64,000 bases of DNA from Imbricaverruca yamaguchii (GCA_034440575.1 JAOTOL010001634.1:545001-609000); one strand, 5' to 3'; positions 12,640 through 29,161 are shown, numbered from the stretch's first letter. Notes: a model not told the origin generated them from the letters alone. Numbers and translations: made by a program.

Positions 12640-12910
12640 GAAGTAGCCGATGCTAGTCATGCGTCCGGGTGCCGGCATTGCCGACACGAAGCGAGGCGAG
12701 CTCATCCGTCTGACTGCCGGCCGGCACGTCTTCGGTGCGGTCGGATGTTCGGAGAGAGGCCGAGGCACCTCTCCCTCCCGCGTCGCGGGAGAGAGGACAG
12801 CCGCGCACAGCTCGCCGCCCGCCGTCCGCCCGATGAAGTGGGCCACGCCGACGCGCGGTCTGTGAGCTGATTTCACCCGGCCCCCTCTCCCACAGCGACG
12901 CTCATACGAG
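12640..12910. promoter_or_regulatory. CpG-rich patch upstream of the first gene
   Basis: This segment is markedly richer in G+C and CpG than its flanks, and frames stay open on both strands, as expected for GC-rich DNA. It lies about 1.2 kb upstream of the start codon at 14064. It could be a promoter-associated region or an upstream exon. Neither reading frame has a recognisable motif, so no protein is called. Confidence 0.25.
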
Positions 12911-14063
12911 AAGGCCGAGAGAAAGGGAGACAGGTGGTTCGCATGTGGGGCGAAATGGTAGGTTTGGTATGGAGCTCACTGGTGGGTGCTTGGGTGCGGC
13001 GCTGATTCATGCGCCGGGACAATGATGGATGTTGCGGCCAGCTGGTGGTGGCGACGATGACTGGGCGAATCTTGACCGATACTGTGACTTGCGTGTGTCA
13101 TACTGGCATCATGTCAGATTGTTGCTATCCTTCAGAACATTGAATATCAGTTTGGTATTTCTGAGGACGTGGGACCAGATGAGCTTACTCGCTTGCTACG
13201 CCTTTCGTTCCCTTGCTCTCATATTCCCTGCACATTATTGCTGTTCTTCCCTTCCATTCTTTTGCAAGCAACCATGTGCTTGTTAAGTGAATAACCAGTC
13301 CAGTATTGTCATCCGATATTGTTCTATCACATGGCGTTCTGCACACCCATCAACATATTCAGTGCTCACGCAATAATAGTGCATGTTTATTGCGATAATT
13401 GTGGTCGTCGGTGAGCGTCATAAAGGTTAATGAGGCTGGAACGTCAGCTCCTCAAACAGGGCATAGTCTGCAACACTGGGGACTGAGCGCAACTTAACTA
13501 TAATCAATTCGTAGCCTCTAGACAGTGCAGTGTGAGCTGCTTCGACCACAAACCGGTTTGCACGGAGAGCGATATGCCAATCAACTCAGTCGTCTGTGTG
13601 TGTGCTGTGTTGGACATGACCGTCCTCATCCGCCAACGTAACGCGAACAATAGCCACGTCTGAGAGCGATTGGCGTTTCTGAATGCCGAGATGCAATGCG
13701 TCATCCTTCTCCTCCTGTTGGCCGGATGCTCCGCACCCTGACCCGACGTCCAGCATATTGTGGCGCCACCATGTCGGAGTCCACGCGTTCCCGGATCATT
13801 TTGTCACCGTCGTGACACATCGCCACCATCCGGGTCACGTTGCGACACACAACTGGGCGCGCAGGCCGGATCTTGTCCGATAAGGTCACCGGGACACGCG
13901 CCGGAGGACATTTGTGACGTCACGCGGCGAAAGACGCGTGCCGATCAGAGCACATCAACTAAACATCGCGTGACATAATGCAGGGCAAATGAGATGAACC
14001 CTGCCGTTGCTCTAAGGCATGCTGAACTCCCCAACTTGACACTAGGCCTCTTCATTCCAGACC
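12911..14063. other. 5' flank of the first gene
   Basis: No array or recognisable exon is present. The 3' end reads CTCTTCATTCCAG followed by ACC-ATG, which resembles a splice acceptor. The coding start at 14064 may therefore sit in a second exon, with an untranslated exon further upstream. Confidence 0.45.
13915..13922. promoter_or_regulatory. CRE palindrome TGACGTCA
   Basis: A perfect TGACGTCA, the known binding palindrome of CREB/ATF factors, lies about 140 bp before the start codon at 14064. An 8-bp match can occur by chance several times per megabase, so function is inferred only from position. Confidence 0.3.
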
Positions 14064-18269
<4,206 letters not shown>

Positions 18270-18273
18270 GCCT

Positions 18274-18433
18274 CCTCAACCTCGACACAGGCCACCTCAC
18301 TGATCGCCGCGCACCTCAGCCTGGTCCCATGCCACCCTACGGGTCGCCTTACGCCTCAACCTCGTCCCAGGCCACCCAACTGATCGCTATATGCCTCAAC
18401 CTCGCCCCAGGCCACTATGCCGATCGCCTTACG
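18274..18433. repeat. 40-bp tandem repeat, 4 copies, right after the stop codon
   Basis: CCTCAACCTCG-type blocks recur exactly at 18274, 18314, 18354 and 18394, each followed by a CAGGCCAC and GATCGC segment. The array starts four bases after the TAG at 18267-18269, so it should lie in the 3' untranslated region of the first gene. Confidence 0.88.
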
Positions 18434-19186
18434 CCGGGGAGTTAGGTTGTCATGTGCACCTTGCGACTCTGCACAGGCGCGCACTTCTGCTGTGATGAAG
18501 GATGAGCGAATCCTACTGTTGTTGTTGAACTAACAGTTTGTTGAGTTTTAAGTTTGTTGATAATTGTTGAACTCGTTGAATTGTTTTTTGTTGAATAATT
18601 ATTGTCGTTGCGATGTTTGTAGACAGATGGAAATGCATGACAGTATGAACGTGCTACGCTTCTCGCGTCCTTCCTCATCTCCATGTACCTGTGCATTTCT
18701 GGTATTCAAGCTCATGCTACGTTGTGGTCTTTGCTTCAATCGGTCGTTCCCAAAATTTTAGCGGAATATTTTTCCATGCAATTTTTTTTCATACATCTTG
18801 TAAAATGTTGTCTTTAGATTATGGCGAAATATCAGACTTCTTAATGTCGGCACAATATAGTCACTGCTTCGTTCGTACTCATTATTTAGTTAGTCCATTG
18901 CCCTTTACGCCATGCATTGCTTCCCAATGAGCATGATTCTATGTCTGGCGTGTACAAAACTATGAGCATAGAGTATTCTTAACTGGATATTGTACTTCTT
19001 TTCTATATTTCACTTCCATGTATCCGGAGACAGTTCGCACCTTCCGCATTCTATTTCTAGCCGACGTTTATCCATTTTTTTCTTACCTTGCCATGTTCTT
19101 TGTCTTTGTTTGCTATGCGACCTAGTTCACTTCCAATTCTTACCTGTGCTTCTTTCTGTTGTTCGAATCAGAATGTCTTGCTGTCC
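18434..19186. other. AT-rich unassigned sequence downstream of the first gene
   Basis: No exon, array or clear polyadenylation signal is seen next to the gene. The nearest AATAAA-like sequence on this strand is at about 19804. Confidence 0.45.
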
Positions 19187-19460
19187 TACTGCGCATATTG
19201 TCCTATATCCTACTGCGCATAGTGTCAGCAGGTCAGTTGTTACTGCGCACATTGTCAGCAGGTCAGTTTCTACTGCGTACGTTGTCAGCAGGTCAGGTAT
19301 TACTGCGTGAGTCGTCAGCAGATCAGATCCTGCTGTGTACATTATCAACACGATTGATCCTACTGCGTTCATTGCCGGCAGACCAGGCCAAACTGCGTAA
19401 AGTGTTGGCAGACCAGGCCCAACTGCATACGGTGTCGGCAGACCAGGTCCTATTGCTGAC
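19187..19460. repeat. 30-bp minisatellite, about 9 copies
   Basis: Units contain TACTGCGCACATTGTCAGCA followed by GGTCAGTT-type ends; the period is 30 bp. Divergence rises toward the right end. Because 30 is divisible by three, one frame stays open. Confidence 0.9.
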
Positions 19461-20818
19461 CGATTGTGGCGCTGCTCATTTGCTACGTTACTGTTTTGCT
19501 AGTCATTCGACACCAGCCATTGCTTCTGAATCATTGCATAGTTTATGCTTAGTTGTTGCGGCTGATTACTCTTCAATTCATAAAGTCGTCCATCAAACGA
19601 CCGCGTACGAGTGTGTGTGCTCCAACGTTGTGTCGCTTTATGCTTGTTCAATTTCTACCTCTTCTTTCCGAGTCTTGTTATACATGGTGCGATCAGTCGG
19701 TCGTGCATTGATCAGATGTTCGTTGATTGTTTGTCGACCGATCAGGTGATCAGTCGTTGTTCTTCTCGTCTTCCTGAAGCAGTTCTATTCTTCAGCTGGC
19801 GTGCAATAAACATACGCATTGCATTCCTTGCGCTTTGCTGCACCATATACCGCATATTGAACTGAATCAATGTTCGGATTCACGTTTTATTATTGTGCTC
19901 GTAATTTCTTCCAGAACACCTGTGCGTCAACGAACATAAAGCTCTAGCCGAAGCGCCCCTAAGCCCAAAAGCCACCTGAGTCTTTGCAAACGACTGCCAA
20001 CGCTCGACAGACCACGGGCACCACAGCCATCTTCCAGCTTGCTACAGCCTGTCCCCATCCTTCCCTATCCTTCCTATGTACCTCTTCTCTTACACCTCTC
20101 GTTCTGTCTTTCTCTATTTTAGTCCTTGTTCCATCCTATTAATTCTCATGGTATTCTGCATCTCCCTGCACTTTCTCGCCTTCACTATTTCTCTAAGTAA
20201 CCCCATCGCTCTTTCACTATACCCCTCTCTCTGTCTGCCTTCCACTTCTTTTGTTCTTTCTCACTTCCTCGTTTTCTCGCTATATATTCTCTTATTTCAT
20301 AGTATACTTTTTCTCAGTTCCAGATCATTATTTCTGTTCCCTCACCTTCCTCTTCTTTGTTTTCCCCTTCATTTTCTATTATCTCTTCTGGCGTTACCCG
20401 CCATCAAAATATATATATTTATTTCACAGCTGCCTTATGCAATACATAGGTACATAGGCAGCTCAACCGTCATGTACTGATTAATTCCTTTCTTTCCTGT
20501 ATTTCATTTTTGAAGGATGACATATATAAATGCCGTCACGTGCTCAGTTGGATTACCAGAGCCTATGCATTAATTTCATCGTGTTCATATGATGCTCGGT
20601 CAATTCCATGTTTTTTTTAAGCGTGGCTTGTATTTTCTTTGCGGCCCACATGCCTAAGATTGGATGTATTTTACACTGAACTCTTCTTATAATCTTCCCT
20701 GTATTAATTTCGGTATTTAGATGGAAAAACAAGAACAAGCAAAGCTCTTGGTTGCATATCTACAGGATTGGTTGACATTGCCAATATCTGAGCGTACTTG
20801 ACACTATCACGAGATCAC
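19461..20818. other. Unassigned AT- and pyrimidine-rich sequence
   Basis: A pyrimidine-rich stretch at about 20050-20400 gives open frames dominated by Ser, Phe and Leu. These look compositional rather than coding. No other feature was recognised. Confidence 0.5.
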
Positions 20819-21957
20819 ACACTGGCCGATCGACTGGCTGACCGACCGATTGATCGACCGACAAACCGACTAACCGACTGACATACCGACCGACTGATCG
20901 ACCGACAGATCGACTGACCGACTGACCTACCGACCGACTGATCGACTGGCCGACCGACCGACAAACTGACTGGCCGAACGACTGATCGATAGACAGACTG
21001 ACTGATCAACCGACTGACTGTCTGGCTGGCTGACTGACTGACTGACTGACTGACTGACTGACTGACTGACTGACTGACTGACTGACTGACTGACTGACTG
21101 ACTGACTGACTGACTGACTGACTGACTGACTGACTGACTGACTGACTGACTGACTGACTGACTGACTGACTGACTGACTGACTGACTGACTGACTGACTG
21201 ACTGACTGACTGACTGACTGACTGACTGACTGACTGACTGACTGACTGACTGACTGACTGACTGACTGACTGACTGACTGACTGACTGACTGACTGACTG
21301 ACTGACTGACTGACTGACTGACTGACTGACTGACTGACTGACTGACTGACTGACTGACTGACTGACTGACTGACTGACTGACTGACTGACTGACTGACTG
21401 ACTGACTGACTGACTGACTGACTGACTGACTGACTGACTGACTGACTGACTGACTGACTGACTGACTGACTGACTGACTGACTGACTGACTGACTGACTG
21501 ACTGACTGACTGACTGACTGACTGACTGACTGACTGACTGACTGACTGACTGACTGACTGACTGACTGACTGACTGACTGACTGACTGACTGACTGACTG
21601 ACTGACTGACTGACTGACTGACTGACTGACTGACTGACTGACTGACTGACTGACTGACTGACTGACTGACTGACTGACTGACTGACTGACTGACTGACTG
21701 ACTGACTGACTGACTGACTGACTGACTGACTGACTGACTGACTGACTGACTGACTGACTGACTGACTGACTGACTGACTGACTGACTGACTGACTGACTG
21801 ACTGACTGACTGACTGACTGACTGACTGACTGACTGACTGACTGACTGACTGACTGACTGACTGACTGACTGACTGACTGACTGACTGACTGACTGACTG
21901 ACGGACTGACTGACCGACTGACTGACCGACTGACTGACGTACTGACCGACCAACTGA
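20819..21957. repeat. (TGAC)n tract with 872-bp perfect core
   Basis: From 21031 to 21902 the sequence is an uninterrupted TGAC tetranucleotide repeat, about 218 units. The left flank (20819-21030) is a degenerate mixture of ACCGACCGACTG and GATCGACCGA variants. The right flank (21903-21957) is briefly degenerate. The 300-400-residue Ser-Gln-Ser-Val frames on the - strand are products of this tract. Confidence 0.98.
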
Positions 21958-23180
21958 CCCAAGCCAACTTGCATCAACTATGCTTGCAGATTCAATATGT
22001 GGCAATGAACCTATCCAGGAACTCAGTAGTTAATAATCACATGCAAATGTTCATCTGGCTACTGCTTTTCCGTCAAAGGATAGTTTGTTGCTGCGAGCTT
22101 CTACTGGAGGCTGTCTACTACGATATTGCACGGACAACCCTCGATTGGTGGTGCAAACAGGCTTCCTGATGCGTTGATGAGTGAAACTTCATGAACTTAG
22201 AACAAATGTCTGGATTCATTTGCATGCATTTTCCCTTCATTCCATCGACGTATTAGAAGGCTCCTGCTATGCATATGGTCATGATGCTGCTTCAATGTTT
22301 TCACTGTGTACACCGGCAAAACAGCCGCTCGCTGGCGATGGTAGAGCTGTATGATGTTGACATAGCCCAGAACATGTTGTATGTTGATTGGGGAGAGGGT
22401 TTTGGCGAACTACCCACTTCCAACCTACACCCTAGTGGTTAGAAAATTATTCCCATTGCGAAAGAGATCATTTACATAGAACACCGTGGCTGATGTTCAG
22501 CAATCATGTTAAATTTCAGCATGATCGCGTCTCATCACAGTCGTAGTCGTCTATATGACTACTCTGGTGAACCTGGGTTTTGACATATATGTGTGGGGAC
22601 ATTTCCAGTGGTATTCACTTGTTAACACTAGCTTACTATTTGGACAGCTAAATGGACGTGAGCGAGGTCCAAGTCAAATGGGGCCTTCCCTAATTACATT
22701 GTGCTAGAGTTTCACTTGCATCTCGTGTGCTTTGATAGTGGAGAACACGAGGAAGCGTGTAATGGTTATGTAATGTGCAATGGCAAGTTCTCTCCGCTGC
22801 ATCAAATATTGAACCTGATACCTGAACTCTGAACATAAATTGAATTATGCGTAAGCAAAACGTAGTATTGATGCCATGAATATCAAATAATACCATTGAT
22901 AAAATACTCGAGGTTCCTCATTCCCCTGTAGTTATGCCCTTGGAGTCTCATTCATCCATATCTTAGTTCAGTTATGTATTAGTTCAGACAGTTATGTATT
23001 TTAGTTCATATCTTAGTTCATTCAGTAATATCTAACTAAGATATCGTAGTGTTCCTTAAACACAGAACAAAGGTGTCATTGCACCTTGCACTGCACCAGC
23101 CCTCTTGGTTTTCTTACAGTTGGATTCAGCAAATTCCCCCTTCGGAAGCCCGTATGACTGACAACGGGCTGTTAATTGAT
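21958..23180. other. Unassigned sequence
   Basis: Only short frames (up to about 70 codons) and no recognisable motif or array. Confidence 0.5.
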
Positions 23181-23560
23181 GGTCAGACTGACGAGAGACG
23201 GTGAGACTGATGAAGGATGGTCAGACTGATGACAGACAGTGAGATGGATGGCAAACGGTCAGACTGATTATGGATAATTAGACCGATGACAGACGATCAG
23301 ATTGATGGCAGATGGCCAGGCTGATGACAAATTGATGGATTGATTACAGACGGTCAGGCTGATGGCAGACGGCCAGACTGATGACAAAGACCAGACTGAT
23401 GATAGACGGTCAGGCTGATGACATACCGTTAGACTGATGAAAGAGGCCAGACAGATGATAGACGGTCGATCTGATGACTGACCGTCAGGCTGATGACATA
23501 CCGTCTGACTGATGGCAGACGACCAACACTGATGATAGACGGCCAGACTGATGCAAGCAA
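23181..23560. repeat. Degenerate ~19-bp tandem repeat
   Basis: Units resemble CAGACTGATGACAGACGGT with many substitutions and small indels; clear neighbours are 19 bp apart. It shares ACTGA words with the TGAC tract but is a separate array. Confidence 0.8.
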
Positions 23561-24130
23561 ACGTGTAGTAGAAAAACGGATATATTGATGTCAGGTATAA
23601 GTATTAATACATCATTACACCTGAATGCACCTATGCATGACAAACTAGAAGTATTCATAGCAGACGAACAGGTTGGTGACAGACGAATGATTACTGACAG
23701 ACTATCGCAGTCATCAATTTGTGGATATATAATTGACCATTGTAATGGCAGACACTTGGCATCAAACCTGGAGTAATTCCATTGCAAGAGCAGCCACATG
23801 ACTTTCAATGATTCCGATAAATCTCCATAAGCAAAGCCATACATCAGCGATGACTCCTGGGGTGCTGGAGATGCTGCAACCCTCTTTTTAATTTAACGGT
23901 TTATAGACAACGCAGATATGAAAAGGCTTATCAAATATTTTCAGAATATAAAATCCCAACGAACGTAAGAGAGAAAATCTACATGACGCAGATGTCAATG
24001 GTCCAAATATTGAAGAATCCTAGGCAAACAGGTGTGCTTTCAGCTCCTGTCTTTAAATGTCATCTGCTAAGCTAAATGTGGTACTTTATCTTGGCGTTTA
24101 ACCCTGCACCGCCCGGGCCCTCCTTTCGTC
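23561..24130. other. Unassigned sequence
   Basis: A + strand frame of 63 codons (23585-23776) and an overlapping - strand frame of 119 codons are present. Neither is recognised nor splice-supported. Confidence 0.45.
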
Positions 24131-25770
24131 ATCAATGGCAAGCCGGGGATCAACCCCCCTCCCCCACCCCCCAGAAAAGTATACCAGAACGCAAAACACA
24201 ATTGAGAAGGCCTTCAAGATGTTGGAGGTCTCTAATCGGAAAAGTGGTCCTTTAGAACGGGGTAGGAAGTTCCAGAGCGGAGGAAATAGTCGCCAACGGT
24301 GGGCAAGGAGGCCCCCAGGTTAGACAAGGAGGATGATAGTGGGGTATGTGATGAGGATCCAGAGGCGCAGGAGGTCCCCAATATGGGTAAGACTACCAGG
24401 ATAGAAGTTGGGCCTACAGAGACATAACAGGAGGCACCAAATTGGGAGGAGAAGGCCTGACTATTGAAAATGAAGCCCCATGATGGAAGAGGATGCCTCT
24501 GAGATAGGTCAGGAAGACCATAAGATAAGATGGATGGCTCCCGAGCGCGGAAGGAGGCCCCAAGATGGGTAAGAAAATCACGAGGAAATGAGAAGGCCAC
24601 TGAGATAAGAAAGGACGCTCCTAAATTTGACGATGAGGTCCCTGGGAGAGGAGAGGAGTTAACCAGGACATAAAAGGCCACCCGAATGTGGGAAGGAGGA
24701 CCAAAGCAGAGGAGGCGGCCCCAACCTGTGAGAGGTGGGTTCTAATTTGGAACAGAAGGCCTCTAGAAGAAAAAAGGATGATCCCACCTGACCCGGGAAG
24801 AGTTCCTCAAAACGTGTTAGGATGCCCCAGGACCGAATAAGGTCCGAAGACCGGAAGAATGCCCCAGAAAATGAGAGGAGGCCATTAACGTGGGAATGGT
24901 AGGAGGTATGTAAGCAGGTGAGGTTCCCAAAATTGAACCCCTACCCTCAAGACATCGCCAGGATATAGGAGGTTCACGAGGCATGGCAAAAGGCCCTAAT
25001 TTGGCAGAGAAGGCCCCCGGAATATGGGAGGATTCCCCAGGCCATGATAAAGAGGCAACAAGATGTGAGAGGAGGCCCTTTAAGACGGTAGAGGAAGACC
25101 ATGGAACATGGAGGAGGGGCACATGAGACATCCAAAACCGGAAATGAGGCCCCCATTAAAAGAGACCAGATCTCCTGAATAGACGCGAGAAGAGACCCAT
25201 AATTTGCCAGAGGAATCCATTAGAAATAACAGGAGGCTTCCGTATGCAAGAGAATTGCCTAACATGGGCAAGTAGACAGTCAAGATGGAGGAGGCCGACA
25301 AGACGTGAGAGGAAGCATCTGATTTTGGAGAAAAGATCCATAGGAAAGGAAAGAAGACCGAGGATGCACGAGAAGTCCTCCAAGATGGGTAAGGAAGCTT
25401 GCAGGATAAAAGGGGAGACACCAAAAAAAAAATGAGGTCCCGATACAGTCAGACCAAGTCCCAAGGAGACGTGACACGGAGGCGGCGAGGAGGCCCTAGG
25501 ATATTGGAGGGCGCCCCCAAGACGAAAGAAATGTTGTTGAGACGGATAAGGAGCCACCAAGTTTTACGAGGAGCAAGCTCCAGAGCCCTAACAAAATGTC
25601 TTTAAGTGGGAGAGTAGACTCTAGGGTAGAAGAGCAGTCCACCAGTATGCAAAATCACACCCCTAAGTGAGGAAAAGAAGCTGCAATCACAGGAGGCCCC
25701 AAACGGACGCAAGAGGTGTCACCCAATACGAGCAATCAGGCCACCAGCACAGAAGGAAAATTCCACATTC
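24131..25770. repeat. Degenerate purine-rich array of roughly 20-bp units
   Basis: Words such as GAGGCCCCAAGATGGGTAAG recur with heavy divergence across 1.6 kb. The spacing is irregular, around 20 bp and its multiples. Frames of 104-149 codons on the - strand arise from this periodicity and repeat Leu-Gly-Ala-Ser-like words. Comparable degenerate arrays are at 43870-44170, 52030-52300 and 57440-58110. Confidence 0.6.
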
Positions 25771-27371
25771 CCAAGGAAGTAAGGAAAATTCATCAGGGAC
25801 ATTGATTTCTGAAAATTATCCACGGGCATAATACACAGAGGCAATGGGTAAGCACAAATGGATTAAGATAGCAGAATCCATAGGGTTCCATGTTAAAAGT
25901 TTAAATTATTGGGGCAAACCGGGGTGAATTTTGCCTGATACTTTGGCTTTCATTTTAAGACATGCATCATATGCTATTTATCTTGTGATATTCATTACAT
26001 TTTGCTACCCACTGCATTGCGTTCCATTATATTGTATTCAATATTGTTAATCACGAACAATATCGAGTGGCTGGTCATTTGGGTTTCGGGGCTCATCGAC
26101 TGCGTTGGTCATACATTGCCATAACAATGTTACATGGACACCTTAAGAGGATTGGTGCCAATAGTAGCACACGAACCTTCGCAATAAAGGCGGATCATTC
26201 CGAGCTTATAGCGTTGTAAGTCAGTGAGGTGCGTAAATCGCTCTGAAGTCGACATCCGAGAGAAAGCGAAAAGTTGTCCTAAAGTTACATGCACGAGTGA
26301 CCACTAATGTACCGTGCGAGACGAATGTACCATGCGAGACGAACAATATCAAGAATAAAACATGAAGTGCATAGTTATCCTGATTTCAAATCACCCAGCG
26401 CGCTTGGCGTACTGTTCTGACAACTGTTGTACTAGATCATTGTCGGATGCCTCCAGTCCTGACAAATCTATTACGCTTTCACCAAGTCTCGCTAATCTGG
26501 GTTTGTACTTTTTCACTATACAGGTAGAGCGAACTAGGGCAGGCACCTGTTTGAGGTGACTGGATAGTCCAGGGCAAGATTGCCAAAGCTTTTGTGGCAA
26601 TGTTTAGTTTCATAAAACATTTTTACTGATGTGCCATAGTTTGTGTACGTCCTTGTACACTGTCTTTCTCAACGTGGTCATATTTCGCGGCAAGGTGTAA
26701 ACTGTGAAATCGCACGGTTAAGGTGCATCGTCACGGTGTCCGTCCTTTCGGCACGTGGCCAAGCGGTCCCCTGGGCATTCATTCATCACATGCGATATGT
26801 GCATCATGTGTAAGAAAGCCAAAGTTGCGATGAATTAATCGAACCTGATTGGAGACAAAGGTTCGACAAGTGCGGTTCTTGGTATCAAAAATACGTAAAC
26901 ATTTACGCAAATCCTTCAATTCAAGGGACAGCATTAGACAAAAAAAACGATAGGAGATCCTAACACCATGGAGGCTCCCTTTGGGATTGGGAAGGAGGCC
27001 TATTTGATATTTAACCCCCACCTAACAGAATTTTGTGTCGCCGACACTGGAAATGCATCATTTCCAGAAGCTACGATTGCATTTTGACACTCCCAAAAAT
27101 GTCAAATTATCTCCACTTTACAAGCGGTTTGTTTACAGTTGCAATGGCGTCCACTGCACAGCACCATACAAGGTCCCGTTATTCAATGTCGCTGTACCCT
27201 TACCTGAATAACCGCTACGGGGGATTGACCCTTGTGTTTGAATATCATACTCATAAGAAAGAGTAAACAATGAATTGTCTACAGCACCCAAAAACCTCAA
27301 AACGTATGCGATATGCGCACTTAAGACAAACTTGTTTGTTGGGTTATTAACCCCCCCCCCCCAGAGACTTA
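25771..27371. other. Unassigned AT-rich sequence
   Basis: No array, exon or transposon end recognised. Frames are under 82 codons on either strand. Confidence 0.5.
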
Positions 27372-27406
27372 GTGTGAGGATCCGACCGGAAAGACGCCCG
27401 GGTTAA
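27372..27406 (-). mobile_element. Truncated inverted left end of the TTAA element
   Basis: Read on the - strand, this is the left end of the TTAA element family, starting at the TTAA at 27403-27406. It abuts copy B head to head. The 25-nt arms 27372-27396 and 27414-27438 are reverse complements with two mismatches. Upstream of about 27350 the similarity is lost in a C-run. Confidence 0.6.
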
Positions 27407-29161
27407 TGCGCGTCGTCTTTTCGGTCAGATCCTCACACCCCGTCTCGGGGGAGGGGCGGATAGTAACCCCCCTCTAAAATCCAAACCAAGCATCGCATGA
27501 AAACGAAAGAGGAGTCATCGGAAAGCGCTCGACGAGTAGGGACGGGATCCACCCCCAGAACAATTTCCCAAAAAAGTGACGTCGCTAGGAGGCTAGATTT
27601 TCACGACTTTTTACGAATTCCATTATGTTTTTGGCGCTGGGGAGTGCATTTTGTGGGATATTTGAAGAAAAAAACAAATTACTTGGAATCAGAAAAGGAC
27701 AACAAAATCGACTAGGTTCTTAATTCCCTCCCCCCCCCCCCCCCCCCAAAAAAAAAAAATCGTTTTCAACTTTTCTCTACTTTTCCTTTTCCAATGGGTA
27801 GAGCAGACCGAGAAACATTGCTGGAAGTCAACTTGCACTGACACAAAATGCTTACTTTAGCCAGAATCTTCGATTTGAACTACAATAGGTAAATACGTAA
27901 AATTTGTATGTAGTCAATAAGGAAAAAAATCCTCTCGTACGTTTTGTTGCATCTCTAATGCTAAACAAACGCTGAAAATTGCATTAAGATATCTGTATCC
28001 GTTAATACTCGCACGTCCGGCGGTCCGCGCCAACTTCGCATGTCCTGGGGGGCAGATGCCTGCCCCCTGATATATGTAGAACTATGCTAGCTAGCGACAA
28101 ACGGAAAACGGCGTTGGATAGCTGGTGTGACAGGCTCTATCAAAAGTGTTTGGATCTTTTTTCGCTCAGGTCAATATTCAGGTCACTGGGCCATCATAGG
28201 TCAAATTCGACTAGATCGGGTGGAACTCTCAGATATTGACACATACCTCACGACCTGTAACAGATAGAAACAAATGGCGAAAGCTATTTGACAGTCCTTG
28301 AAATGTGCTATCGACAATAGGCGGTGTGGTTTAAGGTCAGGCCAACCGAAACTATGACCTCAGATCAAGTTCATGAAGTAGCCTGGGGAGGACATGTAAG
28401 GTATCAATCGATACGTCTTGGCGCTACAAGCACAATGACCCCTAATTTCAGCCTTCTAACTCAATGCAGTGCGATATAATGTGTAGAAACGTGTAGTGAT
28501 CTCAGGTGACCTCAGATGACCTTGGTGAGGTCACTGAACAAAAATGTCAGTGATAACGTTGAGCATAGCTTCCAACTACATGCAACAACCATTGTGAAAT
28601 CATTCCGAGAGCAAATATGTAACCAGGAAACATTTGTAGATTTTACCATAGCCCTATAATGGGGCAGCCATGGCCGCGACCTGACCAAAGGTCAATGCAA
28701 CGAAAAACCGATATACATATTATGGTCCCTGACGAGATCATGACGTGTTACAAGTTTGAAATCAATCGCCCAATTATTTTGGAAGTTATGCCACCTAGAA
28801 CTCCGAGTGTAGTTGGTCACTTCGCCTGACCTGGGGACCTGACCTAAGATGACACAGGGTTAAAAATGTACGGGGACATGTAGAAAAGACAAATGAGCAA
28901 CCATGCGAGATTTCGCCTTGTTAATTCGATTAGTATTGCGGAAAATTACTAAAAACCGCAGGGGGCAGTTATCTGCCCCCGTGGACGTGCGAATGTTAAA
29001 GCTTGACGACTGGTTGAACTTTTTTGGAGGTGACCGCACTTGATCTTGACTGACTCGTTGACCCTAGATGACCTGACTTCAAAATTTTGACACAACATGC
29101 AACATTGGTGTGGGAAAAGGTATGCCAAATTACTGAGCCAACTAGAGACGGCGCGGGTTAA
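27403..29161. mobile_element. TTAA-bounded element, copy B, interrupted by another element
   Basis: Starts TTAATGCGCGTCGTCTTTTC and ends GAGACGGCGCGGGTTAA. Internal blocks match copies A and C, including the ATCGGAAAGCGCTCGACGAG-type segment and the AGAGCAGACCGAGAAA segment. A different 998-bp element (28002-28999) interrupts it near the word TCTGTATC. Its right TTAA is shared with copy C. No transposase frame is present. Confidence 0.7.
28002..28999. mobile_element. Nested 998-bp TTAA element with subterminal hairpins
   Basis: The segment interrupts copy B exactly between two TTAA sites. Its ends are TTAATACTCGCACGTCC and GGACGTGCGAATGTTAA, an inverted repeat with two mismatches over 17 bp. 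Near each end lies a perfect 8-bp hairpin, GGGGGCAG-NNNN-CTGCCCCC (28048-28067 and 28961-28980), with different loops. No transposase frame is present. The interior contains several TGACCT hexamers. Copies A and C lack this segment, which supports insertion. Confidence 0.8.

Noticed and set aside
20815..22005. Very long - strand frames reading Ser-Gln-Ser-Val repeats
   Set aside because: They are the direct translation of the TGAC tetranucleotide tract; all three - strand frames are equally open.
24232..25560. Several - strand frames of 104-149 codons
   Set aside because: They follow the degenerate ~20-bp array, overlap one another and have repeat-driven composition.
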